A stretch of DNA of 64,000 bases, taken from Bacteroides sp. M10. GTDB taxonomy: Bacteria; Bacteroidota; Bacteroidia; Bacteroidales; Bacteroidaceae. Below the pieces are notes generated by a model. It worked only from the letters and a program-made list of their open reading frames with translations, had not been told where the DNA came from and did not search any database. Each line of letters opens with the position of its first letter. The first letter of the stretch is position 1. A program made the translations under genes and the position numbers. Shown here piece by piece: positions 8,113-15,836 of the stretch. The DNA lies in contig NZ_CP060488.1 in the NCBI RefSeq assembly GCF_014334015.1, positions 4,236,501 to 4,300,500 on the forward strand, in the 5' to 3' direction.

Positions 8113-9972
8113 TTATTTCTTTTTTCCGTATAACTTGTCTATCAAATCTGAACGTCCGATACGTCTCAACTCATTGATGATGTTTTTTCGTTCTTCCGGT
8201 TTATACCAAAAAAAGAACTGTCGTTGTGCAAGTTTCTCCCGTTGGGTTTTGGCACTGAATATCGGTTCTAGCGTGTATGGATGGAATCCGCTATACCAGG
8301 CTTCGGTAGCCACTGTCATCGGAGTAGGGGTGAAGTCCTGCACTTGCTCCAGATGGAAGTCCAGACGTTTAGTGATAACGGCAAGTTCCGCCATATCTTC
8401 TTCGTTGCATCCGGGATGCGAAGAGATAAAATATGGAATCAGTTGTTGACGCAGATTTTCTTCCCGGTTAATGCGGTCGAATATTTTTTTGAATGTTTCA
8501 AATTGCTCAAAAGAAGGTTTGCGCATTACGGATAATACCCGGTCACTGGTATGCTCCGGAGCTACTTTTAACCGGCCACTCACATGATTGACTATCAATT
8601 CACGGGTATATTCGGCAGTGCTACGGTTGATAGCTTCATCTTTGCTTTGATGAAGTAACAGGTCATAGCGTACACCGCTACCGATAAACGATTTTTTGAT
8701 TCCGGGCAAGGTATCCACAGCATGGTAAATATCCAGTAAAGGGCGGTGATCGGTATTCAAATTCGGACAAACTTTCGGGTGAATACATGACGGTCGTTTG
8801 CATTTTTTGCAAATAGCTTCATCTTTCCCTTTCATCTGATACATATTAGCGGAAGGACCTCCCAAATCACTTAAATATCCCTTGAAATCGGGTAACTGAA
8901 TAACTTCTTTTACCTCTTTCAATATAGACTCTTTGCTTCGGCTGACAATAAACTTTCCCTGATGGGCGGAAATGGTACAGAATGCACAGCCACCAAAACA
9001 TCCTCGGTGAATGTTGATGGAAAATTTAATCATATCGTATGCCGGAATCCGTTTTCCTTTGTATTTTGGATGAGGCAGGCGGGTATATGGTAAATCAAAC
9101 GAATGATCGAGGTCTTTCTGACTCATCGGAGGATAGGGAGGATTGACTACAACTATCTTATTTCCTACTGCTTGTGTGATTCGTGAAGCCGAATATTTGT
9201 TGGATTCTTCTTCGATATGTCGGAAATTACTAGCCTGTTTCTTTTTATCTGCCAAACATTCTTCGTGTGAATAAAGTTGAAGGTCATCTTCGGCAGATAT
9301 CCATTCTGTTGCACGACAAAGATAGGCTGTCTGGGGCACAGACCCGATAATCGTTTTGAATTTGCTGCTTGTCAGTACAGGTTCTTCAGTGGTGAGCAGA
9401 CTTTTCATATTCTTCACCAGATCTGCAAGAGGTTTTTCCCCCATTCCGTAAATGAGTAGATCTGCTCCGCTGTCGCACAAAATACTCTTTTGTACTTTGT
9501 CCTGCCAATAATCGTAATGACTCAATCGCCTTAAACTAGCTTCGATTCCTCCAATGACTACCGGAACATCCGGAAAAAGTTTCTTTAGTATCTGGCTATA
9601 AACTGTGGAAGGGTATTCCGGACGCATATCCGGTCGGCCGTCCGGAGTATAAGCATCTTCACTGCGTAGGCGTTTGTTGGCGGTATATTTATTAACCATC
9701 GAGTCCATGCATCCGCCGGAGATACCGAAGAATAGCCGTGGACGCCCCAACTTCTTGAAGTCACGCAGGTCGTCACGCCAGTTAGGTTGGGGAACGATGG
9801 CTATTTTCAAACCTTCCGCTTCGAGAATGCGTCCGATAACGGCAGCACCAAAAGAAGGATGATCCACATATGCATCAGCACTGAATAGAATGACATCCAA
9901 TTCATTCCATCCTCGAAGTTCTACTTCTTTCTTAGTAGTGGGTAACCAGTCGGTCAATCGATATTCTTTCAT
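8113..9972 (-). CDS. YgiQ family (UPF0313) radical SAM protein
   Basis: A 619-residue radical SAM enzyme. The central CFGGCAFCTISAHQGK supplies the CxxxCxxC iron-sulfur ligands (about residue 320), preceded by FSINIHRG. The N-terminal B12-binding-like region (VILFSADAYVDHPSFGAAVIGRIL) and the C-terminal block with the CKKCKRPSC and HPKVCPN cysteine clusters are typical of the YgiQ family, whose reaction is not established. The start at 9972 gives the family-like N-terminus MKEYRLTDWLPTTKKE. The -7 box lies almost on top of this start, so the transcript may be nearly leaderless. It is a single gene, divergent from nothing close, and converges with the 7226 gene. Confidence 0.9.
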   Translation of the reverse strand: MKEYRLTDWLPTTKKEVELRGWNELDVILFSADAYVDHPSFGAAVIGRILEAEGLKIAIVPQPNWRDDLRDFKKLGRPRLFFGISGGCMDSMVNKYTANKRLRSEDAYTPDGRPDMRPEYPSTVYSQILKKLFPDVPVVIGGIEASLRRLSHYDYWQDKVQKSILCDSGADLLIYGMGEKPLADLVKNMKSLLTTEEPVLTSSKFKTIIGSVPQTAYLCRATEWISAEDDLQLYSHEECLADKKKQASNFRHIEEESNKYSASRITQAVGNKIVVVNPPYPPMSQKDLDHSFDLPYTRLPHPKYKGKRIPAYDMIKFSINIHRGCFGGCAFCTISAHQGKFIVSRSKESILKEVKEVIQLPDFKGYLSDLGGPSANMYQMKGKDEAICKKCKRPSCIHPKVCPNLNTDHRPLLDIYHAVDTLPGIKKSFIGSGVRYDLLLHQSKDEAINRSTAEYTRELIVNHVSGRLKVAPEHTSDRVLSVMRKPSFEQFETFKKIFDRINREENLRQQLIPYFISSHPGCNEEDMAELAVITKRLDFHLEQVQDFTPTPMTVATEAWYSGFHPYTLEPIFSAKTQREKLAQRQFFFWYKPEERKNIINELRRIGRSDLIDKLYGKKK

Positions 9973-9976
9973 GCTG

Positions 9977-9984
9977 CAAAGATA
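9977..9984 (-). promoter_or_regulatory. -7 box abutting the ygiQ-like start
   Basis: The minus strand reads TATCTTTG, a perfect -7 box, and the ATG begins only four bases after it. If transcription begins at the usual distance, the mRNA would have essentially no leader. Confidence 0.5.
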
Positions 9985-10030
9985 GTGATTTTCTCCCAAT
10001 CCACTTCTTCTGCTATAAGGAACGCATATT

Positions 10031-11089
10031 TTATCTATATAATTTTTCTCTTATTTCCACTAATACTTTTTCTGCACTGTTTTTGTCAGGGACATTGGGT
10101 AATGGAGATGTTAAGCAATATGATTCTATACTTTCCATTAATTTATCGGCCATCATTAACAAATCATCATAATTCATATTTCCGCTTTTTATATCGAGAA
10201 GTTGTTTTCTGTTTGAGCGTTTTACATTTAATGTTCCGTCTCTTAATATTTCTTCAGCCACCTGTAACAAACGTATGGTGTGCATCATATTCTTCGAATC
10301 ATAGTTTTTACCATGATTTAAATTTGTTTGATAGCGGCTGTCGTTACGTTTCTCCACCCAATCCCAATATTCTTTATATTCTTTGCAATAGAGCGAATAA
10401 GCCTCCATATTCCAAAATAGATAGACGAGAGCTTGTTGATCTTTGGGAATAGATGATAGAGATACTTCATTGGCTGTTGCTTTTGCGGCTATCCCATGAT
10501 AACCCAGTTTCTTTTCAGCATCATAAAACAAGGCATACATTCCTTTTGCATGAGAAATAGAAGATAAACCACAGCATTCTTGGATAAGCCCGTTTTTATT
10601 GAGCCAATCTTTTATGGGAATAGATTGATAATTATCCATTATATAGCAAAAATCCAAAATGGTTTTACGTTCTTTTTCTATTGGATTTACTACTTTCTTT
10701 TTGTGCCCTCTGGCTTTCCGTATTTGGGTTAAAGCATATCCGGCAAAAGTGTCCTTGCAAACTTTTGACAGAAACATATCTATATTTAGTTTATCCATTA
10801 ATGGATGTCTGTATAATATACATTCATTAGGCGAAGCCAATAGTTCCAATATATTCGGATTGTTTTTGCAAAGTAATTCTACAAACCGTCCCAGTTCATA
10901 ATACACTTCATCATTAGTTTCATTATTCACTTGGGGGATATATTCCAAACCGTAAAACAGGTCTTTGGGTAAATAGAATACTCCTTTCAGGTCTGTATCC
11001 GATTGAGAAGTATCCAATCCGTATGCTTTACTGCCACTTATACATTCAAAGAGTAATAACCCTTTATCTTTTATTTCCTGTATCGTCAT
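10031..11089 (-). CDS. RlaP-like (DNA polymerase beta superfamily) nucleotidyltransferase, second of a pair
   Basis: A 352-residue protein. Near residue 17 it carries GSKAYGLDTSQSDTDLKG, the GS...DxD nucleotidyltransferase signature. The following helical part (NPNILELLASP, FAGYALTQIRKARGHKK) resembles the COG3541/RlaP family, named for its link to RNA repair operons. No RNA ligase gene is seen nearby. It overlaps the upstream paralog-like gene by four bases (ATGA), so the two are coupled. The sequence is AT-rich against the neighbouring genes. The substrate is unknown; nucleotide transfer to RNA or protein are both possible. Confidence 0.82.
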   Translation of the reverse strand: MTIQEIKDKGLLLFECISGSKAYGLDTSQSDTDLKGVFYLPKDLFYGLEYIPQVNNETNDEVYYELGRFVELLCKNNPNILELLASPNECILYRHPLMDKLNIDMFLSKVCKDTFAGYALTQIRKARGHKKKVVNPIEKERKTILDFCYIMDNYQSIPIKDWLNKNGLIQECCGLSSISHAKGMYALFYDAEKKLGYHGIAAKATANEVSLSSIPKDQQALVYLFWNMEAYSLYCKEYKEYWDWVEKRNDSRYQTNLNHGKNYDSKNMMHTIRLLQVAEEILRDGTLNVKRSNRKQLLDIKSGNMNYDDLLMMADKLMESIESYCLTSPLPNVPDKNSAEKVLVEIREKLYR

Positions 11090-11835
11090 TTTAATATCAT
11101 TTTTCTAAAGAAAAGGTCAGCTTCTTTTATATCAAACGTTTTTCGTTCTTGTTGTGCAGAGACTTCTGCGCAATAATCAAAAGTCATATCTATCCACTGC
11201 CTTAGGTCTTTATCTATTTTTATCAGGTAGCTTTCTGTTGCTGTTAATTTCATTTCTATCAAAGATAATACCTTTTTGCGTATATTGCTGGATAGTAAAT
11301 CCATTAATGGTAATATATTCATTGGGGCTATTGTATCACGTTCGGCACACCATTGTGCAGCCAACAATGGACGGAGTACATAAAATAGTTTTTTTATTTT
11401 TATTTCTTCTTCCTGCATAGTCTCCATTGCTCCGTGCGCTACACCAAGATAATGATGTATATTGCTTTTGGGGCAAAAGTAGTTTTGACAGAGCTGCCAC
11501 AATTCTTCTTTAATTTTCTTGTTTTCTCTGTATATGACAGGAGACTGCAACCATTCGAAAGGTGTTGTGTTCGATTTGACTACTAGTTGCAATACTTTCG
11601 ATATGTCCCAGCCATATACATCCAGTTCATCATTTATGGGAAAAGACAGATGGTCTTTTTTCGGCTGTATCGTTAGATAGTCATTTAACGTGCGAATATA
11701 TATAAAGCGTACATCATAATCACTATCGAATGATGGGAATCCCCACGCACGACTACCTGATTCACAAGAATAGAGTATTCTTACTTTATAAGTTTGTTCT
11801 ATATCGGTTAGCTTTTGTTGTATAGTTGCTTCCAT
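11086..11835 (-). CDS. RlaP-like nucleotidyltransferase, first of a pair
   Basis: A 249-residue protein with the motif SGSRAWGFPSFDSDYDVRF near residue 28. This has the same GSxAxG...SDxD architecture as the next gene, although the rest of the two proteins differs. It includes DVYGWDISKVLQLVVKSN and a helical C-terminal half typical of COG3541. Two different members in one operon suggests non-redundant partners or a heteromer. The promoter candidate is at 11856. The pair stands alone between unrelated genes, consistent with horizontal gain. Confidence 0.82.
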   Translation of the reverse strand: MEATIQQKLTDIEQTYKVRILYSCESGSRAWGFPSFDSDYDVRFIYIRTLNDYLTIQPKKDHLSFPINDELDVYGWDISKVLQLVVKSNTTPFEWLQSPVIYRENKKIKEELWQLCQNYFCPKSNIHHYLGVAHGAMETMQEEEIKIKKLFYVLRPLLAAQWCAERDTIAPMNILPLMDLLSSNIRKKVLSLIEMKLTATESYLIKIDKDLRQWIDMTFDYCAEVSAQQERKTFDIKEADLFFRKMILK

Positions 11836-11855
11836 AATTTATTTTTTTGATACGG

Positions 11856-11863
11856 CAAAATTA
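11856..11863 (-). promoter_or_regulatory. -7 box of the nucleotidyltransferase pair
   Basis: The minus strand reads TAATTTTG, a perfect TAnnTTTG box, 20 bases before the ATG at 11835. Confidence 0.5.
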
Positions 11864-12066
11864 GACAAGGGGTGCGCAGTGTTTTTGCGTATCTAAAAAT
11901 ATTTTCATATTTCTGAAAATATTTTATTAATATGTCAACTAATCGAAGCGCCTTAATCTGCTATAAAACAACAGACAGCCGCTTTTGTAACAAATACAGG
12001 CAATAGATATTTGAAGGTCTGATTGATGTCTGTTTTGGGGGGATAGATAGACTGTATATATATTAT

Positions 12067-12108
12067 AAACCGAAAAGAGAATCGGATTTAGCCCTCTCTT
12101 TTCGGTTT
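12067..12108. terminator. Hairpin downstream of the TusA-like gene
   Basis: Perfect 14-bp inverted arms, AAACCGAAAAGAGA (12067-12080) and TCTCTTTTCGGTTT (12095-12108). It lies 3' of the leftward gene ending at 12194 and between two transcription units. No long T-run follows, so termination is inferred. Confidence 0.55.
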
Positions 12109-12193
12109 GTAATATCAGTTTTAATTCAATTAAAAACTTTCTCCTGTATTAGGAAACAACACTGTTATATCTGCAAAGCTAATAATTGATACA

Positions 12194-12409
12194 TTATCTA
12201 ATTGTGAACTGTAATGTCATTTGTTCTCCGTCATAGATTTCACGGAAGCCGATACCTTGCTCGGACAGATATTCCTTTAGATCCTGAAACGCATCGGCAT
12301 GGTTCATTATAATCTCTATCGTTTCACCCGGAGAGGCAGTACACATCGCTTTTATTGCAGGAATCAGCGGACTGTATGCTGTTATTCCGCAGGTATCTAC
12401 CGTAATCAT
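12194..12409 (-). CDS. Small TusA/SirA-like protein lacking the catalytic cysteine
   Basis: A 71-residue protein, MITVDTCGITAYSPLIPAIK at the start, then PGETIEIIMNHADAFQDLKEYL and a final beta strand. The layout matches the TusA sulfur-carrier fold (VDxxG...P, PGE, D...L). The CPxP motif that carries sulfur in true TusA is replaced by AYSP. A cysteine sits three residues earlier. Persulfide transfer is therefore doubtful. The ATG overlaps the upstream stop (TAATG), so the two small genes are coupled. Family assignment is from fold-level pattern only. Confidence 0.6.
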   Translation of the reverse strand: MITVDTCGITAYSPLIPAIKAMCTASPGETIEIIMNHADAFQDLKEYLSEQGIGFREIYDGEQMTLQFTIR

Positions 12410-12726
12410 TATTCCTCCTCTTCTTCCGCTTCCGGACTGGAGAGCCAGGTAAGATAGAGCTTGATGAGCTGTTGCAAGCCGAATGCCTTCATATTATTGT
12501 GATAAATCACGTCGATACAAAGGTCCAGCAAGTCTTTACTGTCTTCCTCCTGACTGGCGATAAGGGAGCGGATATTAAGTTTCAACTTATCCAGAACTGC
12601 TTCATCTACAATACCGGTACTGTCGATAAGATGACGGAACAGAGCATATTTTTCAATTGTTCTCAAGTTTTCATTAGATACTTCTATGCTGCGTGTACCG
12701 CTGGGATTTGCTTGTATAGTATACAT
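12409..12726 (-). CDS. Conserved-looking small protein of unknown function
   Basis: A 105-residue, largely helical, acidic protein ending in a run of glutamates (SSPEAEEEEE). No signal peptide or known motif. It lies upstream of, and overlaps by one base, the TusA-like gene. A perfect -7 box lies 32 bases upstream. The coupling suggests a shared job, possibly a protein pair acting in sulfur or redox chemistry, but nothing in this sequence itself says so. I do not recognise it. Confidence 0.65.
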   Translation of the reverse strand: MYTIQANPSGTRSIEVSNENLRTIEKYALFRHLIDSTGIVDEAVLDKLKLNIRSLIASQEEDSKDLLDLCIDVIYHNNMKAFGLQQLIKLYLTWLSSPEAEEEEE

Positions 12727-12757
12727 TGTTTTTTAGTTTTAAAGGTTATTATAGTAG

Positions 12758-12765
12758 CAAAGATA
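12758..12765 (-). promoter_or_regulatory. -7 box of the 12726-12194 operon
   Basis: The minus strand reads TATCTTTG, a perfect match, giving a leader of about 25 bases. Confidence 0.55.
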
Positions 12766-12805
12766 GAATTTAAAATGAAAAACGGATTAAAAAAAAGGAT
12801 ATTTT

Positions 12806-15718
12806 TTATTTTTGAGTAAAGAATCCCAGGATGCCTGCCATAATGGTTGCCCGGTCTGCTTCAGACTGGATACTTTCAAAAGGAAAGCCCAATACAAAAG
12901 TACGGTAGTTTCCTTTGTAGGCAATACCTGCACTCTGATTGCCGGGTGCATACGTAAATACGGGGAAGGCAGTATCTACGGGAACAATACAATCCGCAGC
13001 AGGTACAGCATAACTGCTTTCATTAGGCAGACGTGGGATTGTTATAGTACGGCCCAATCCTTTAATCTGATTCGAACTCTTATCCGTCAGGCTACCTTGA
13101 TAACCATATTTCAGTATTTTCTCTGTAAACTCCCGGTTTCCTTGTGTTCCACTCATATCACTTCCTACATAAGCACCACTGACAAACAGGTTACCTCCCG
13201 CTTGGCAATAACTGGTCATAATCCGTTGCATAGCCGAAGAGAATGTCTTGTAATATGCTTTACTTGCAGGATCTTCTTTTTCCAGTCCCAAAATATAATC
13301 TACCACCGGATAGTTTTCTAACGTAACCAATCCGTTCTCTACCGCTTCGTCGCTGCATGATACGAAGCTATATTTTCCGGCTGCCTGAATCGCTTTTCCG
13401 TGAATAAAAGGATAGTCGAACGTGTTTCCTGCAATTTTCATTCCTTCTAATTCGCTTCCACTATGCCCCAGACTTCCTTTTCCTTCTTTACCGGCTTGTG
13501 TACGGTCGAAGCCGGTTTGTGCTCCGCAAAATGAAATATTCGATATATACGGAACGCCGGGATCTTGCATTAGATCGAATCCAGCTTTATCAGAAGTGTT
13601 AACGACCGCCGGACCGCTGATTCTGTCAAAACCATTGATGATGATTACTTTTCCCTGTTCACGTTTGGCTTTATAAGCGGAGAGGATTTCAGAAGGAAAA
13701 CTTTCCCCGCCCCGGTTTACAGCAGTTACTTTGAATGAATAAACAAGTCCCGGTTCTATCTTAACGGTGTGGGACGTTTTGCTGACTAAAGTGCCATTGT
13801 CAAAACCTCCATAACCGATGCGGGTATATACAATGTATTCCCGTGGTCGTGCAGTCGGTTCTTGCGGATCGTCTTCGCCTTTCCATGAAAGTTCTAATGT
13901 ATTCTTTTTCTTTCCGAATTGAATGGCGAAATTGCTCACAGGCAGAGGCTGAACAATGTATTCTTTATCATGCTGGCTGGTAATGAACTGCAAAATTCCT
14001 TTGTAGATGGCACGTCCCACTGTAAATTTAAAGTTCGGATCATGTCCTAACTGCATATCTGCGAAGTTCTGGTGGGAGAGTAGTTCAATAATCGTAGAAG
14101 GCGTAGCCGGAAGACGTGTTTCACTATAATTCCGGTTCCACATGCTGCGGCGTGTCCACGGCAAGCTGTAGCTTGAATAAATATCTTTCTGAATCTGTGT
14201 CAGCAGAATGTCTGCCAGATCACGTGAGGCATACCGGTCTGTTCCTGCATTTAGTTTGCCGTTATTGAAATCGGTGGTGTAAATGCCGAGTGATCCGATC
14301 AGTTCGTCTGTTTTGCTGCATCCGGCGTCACTGTGCAATGCCATCGTCATTTCCAAAGGTACGCCCAGACCCGACTGTTGTGGGTTATAGACGGAACTGC
14401 CCGATAAATAATTGATAACGTTAGAGCGTGTGTTGATATCGTCTGTATAGTCGTTTTCACCTTTTCGTCCGGCATATACTTCGTATGGCATTCCCGCCCA
14501 TTGAGCAGAGTAGCGTGCTCCTTCCAAGTAACGCGGTAGCCCACTGATTTTTCCTCCGCGGGCAATGTTACCCATTCCTCCTCCAAAACGTACTGCATCG
14601 GCACATACAACTCCATGTTCGCTGCTCTCGTTGCTAAGAACCACCATGCCGTAGTCATTATTCCCTTTGTCGAATTCAAAAGTGCCGAGATAAACCCATG
14701 TGCCTCCACCTATCTTTTGGTTTACTTTGAATTCGGTAACTCCACCGTTATGAAATACCAGATATTTGGCGTCGCTTACACTGTTGGGTAATGTCTGGTA
14801 GGAAACATAAACAGCATACTTGCCTGTTGTCGGCAGAGTAGGCACCCATTCGGCAAATACCTGGTCTTTATTCTTCTTTTTCTTTCTCTCTGTCGGAATA
14901 AAACGACAGGTTCCGTCAGTGAAAGGATTTTCTCCATCTTGATAGATTGTTTTTTTCTGAGCAAATCCTCTTACCGGAGCATTTGTCCAATTAGTCTTTT
15001 TACCACCCACTTCCAAATAAAGGGAAGCATTGGGGGTATCATTATCTACAATGATTTCATTCTTTTGTGTATCTCGTTCGCGGGGAGTATAGACAATCGC
15101 TCCTGCATTTTCCAGCATTGGAATTACATAAGGAAGGACAAAAGATTGGGTGAACATATCTTCTGTGGTGCAGAATAATCGGGGACGTTGCCATCCCCAT
15201 TCGTTTTTATCATTTTTGAAATAGTTGCCGTGGCTTTGCCAGATTGCAATGTGGCGGTCTTGTAGTCCGCGTGAGATTTCATTAGGACGTGAAGTGTTTT
15301 TCACCCAGGGAGCTCCTTTATAATCTACATTCAAGGATAACCGCTCCTTATCCTTTTTCTTATTCCGGTAGAAATTAGGTACCAAATCCTCAATGGGCTT
15401 CCCATCCGCATAAATGGTGAGTTGGTAATAATGAACGGGACCCGGAAGTAATTCTTTTACTTGATTATAAATGCTTTCTACAGTTTCCGGTCGGAAAGGC
15501 TGATAGGCGAAGCTCTCCGATGCATAGATTGCAATCGTCTTACGGTCGTAATTAATATCGAAGCTATTCAGTTTAGGGGTACTGATTTTGGCTGTTGCGG
15601 TATATTGGTTGAAGTAATCCGTCAGCCGCTCTTTTACATTTCTTTCAATGTCTTGAGCGAAAAGGTAGTTTGCGCCTATAGTGAGGCATAGAAGAAACAC
15701 TATTATCTTTTTCATCAT
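12806..15718 (-). CDS. Large secreted multidomain protein: golvesin-like domain, amidase_3-like domain, fibronectin type III
   Basis: A 970-residue exported protein (signal MMKKIIVFLLCLTIGANYLFAQ), of the type often annotated 'xanthan lyase' in Bacteroides. That name is not supported by motifs seen here. Parts: an N-terminal region with a possible zinc histidine in HIAIWQSHGNYF (near 155); a golvesin-C-like beta domain (WVPTLPTTGKYAVYVSYQTL, about 280-385); an N-acetylmuramoyl-L-alanine amidase-like stretch with MTMALHSDAG and TIIELLSHQNF supplying histidine and glutamate (about 455-575); a fibronectin-III-like stretch (about 590-680); and a C-terminal alpha/beta region of flavodoxin/GATase look. 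It is probably a periplasmic or surface peptidoglycan hydrolase. Single gene with its own -7 box. Confidence 0.75.
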   Translation of the reverse strand: MMKKIIVFLLCLTIGANYLFAQDIERNVKERLTDYFNQYTATAKISTPKLNSFDINYDRKTIAIYASESFAYQPFRPETVESIYNQVKELLPGPVHYYQLTIYADGKPIEDLVPNFYRNKKKDKERLSLNVDYKGAPWVKNTSRPNEISRGLQDRHIAIWQSHGNYFKNDKNEWGWQRPRLFCTTEDMFTQSFVLPYVIPMLENAGAIVYTPRERDTQKNEIIVDNDTPNASLYLEVGGKKTNWTNAPVRGFAQKKTIYQDGENPFTDGTCRFIPTERKKKKNKDQVFAEWVPTLPTTGKYAVYVSYQTLPNSVSDAKYLVFHNGGVTEFKVNQKIGGGTWVYLGTFEFDKGNNDYGMVVLSNESSEHGVVCADAVRFGGGMGNIARGGKISGLPRYLEGARYSAQWAGMPYEVYAGRKGENDYTDDINTRSNVINYLSGSSVYNPQQSGLGVPLEMTMALHSDAGCSKTDELIGSLGIYTTDFNNGKLNAGTDRYASRDLADILLTQIQKDIYSSYSLPWTRRSMWNRNYSETRLPATPSTIIELLSHQNFADMQLGHDPNFKFTVGRAIYKGILQFITSQHDKEYIVQPLPVSNFAIQFGKKKNTLELSWKGEDDPQEPTARPREYIVYTRIGYGGFDNGTLVSKTSHTVKIEPGLVYSFKVTAVNRGGESFPSEILSAYKAKREQGKVIIINGFDRISGPAVVNTSDKAGFDLMQDPGVPYISNISFCGAQTGFDRTQAGKEGKGSLGHSGSELEGMKIAGNTFDYPFIHGKAIQAAGKYSFVSCSDEAVENGLVTLENYPVVDYILGLEKEDPASKAYYKTFSSAMQRIMTSYCQAGGNLFVSGAYVGSDMSGTQGNREFTEKILKYGYQGSLTDKSSNQIKGLGRTITIPRLPNESSYAVPAADCIVPVDTAFPVFTYAPGNQSAGIAYKGNYRTFVLGFPFESIQSEADRATIMAGILGFFTQK

Positions 15719-15748
15719 TCAATGCTTTTATTTTCATTTTCACTCCCG

Positions 15749-15756
15749 CAAAAATA
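15749..15756 (-). promoter_or_regulatory. -7 box of the large secreted amidase-like gene
   Basis: The minus strand reads TATTTTTG, a perfect TAnnTTTG match, about 30 bases before the start. Confidence 0.5.
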
Positions 15757-15836
15757 AACAAAAAAGAGCGAGAAGTATCGAAACTTCCCACTCTTCTTTC
15801 ATTGTTTTATATTCTCTTAATTAAGAATGATTACTC

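Larger units (their letters stand above)
11836..12193. other. Intergenic region with promoter, AT palindrome and hairpin
   Basis: No convincing gene. It holds a perfect minus-strand -7 box (TAATTTTG, 11856-11863) for the nucleotidyltransferase pair, an AT-rich palindrome with arms AAAATATTTTCA and TGAAAATATTTT (11896-11925), and a strong hairpin at 12067-12108. The rest shows nothing recognisable. Confidence 0.6.

Noticed and set aside
12806..15718. Annotation as xanthan lyase
   Set aside because: No PL8-type or other lyase motif is visible. The readable parts are golvesin-like, amidase-like and fibronectin-like.
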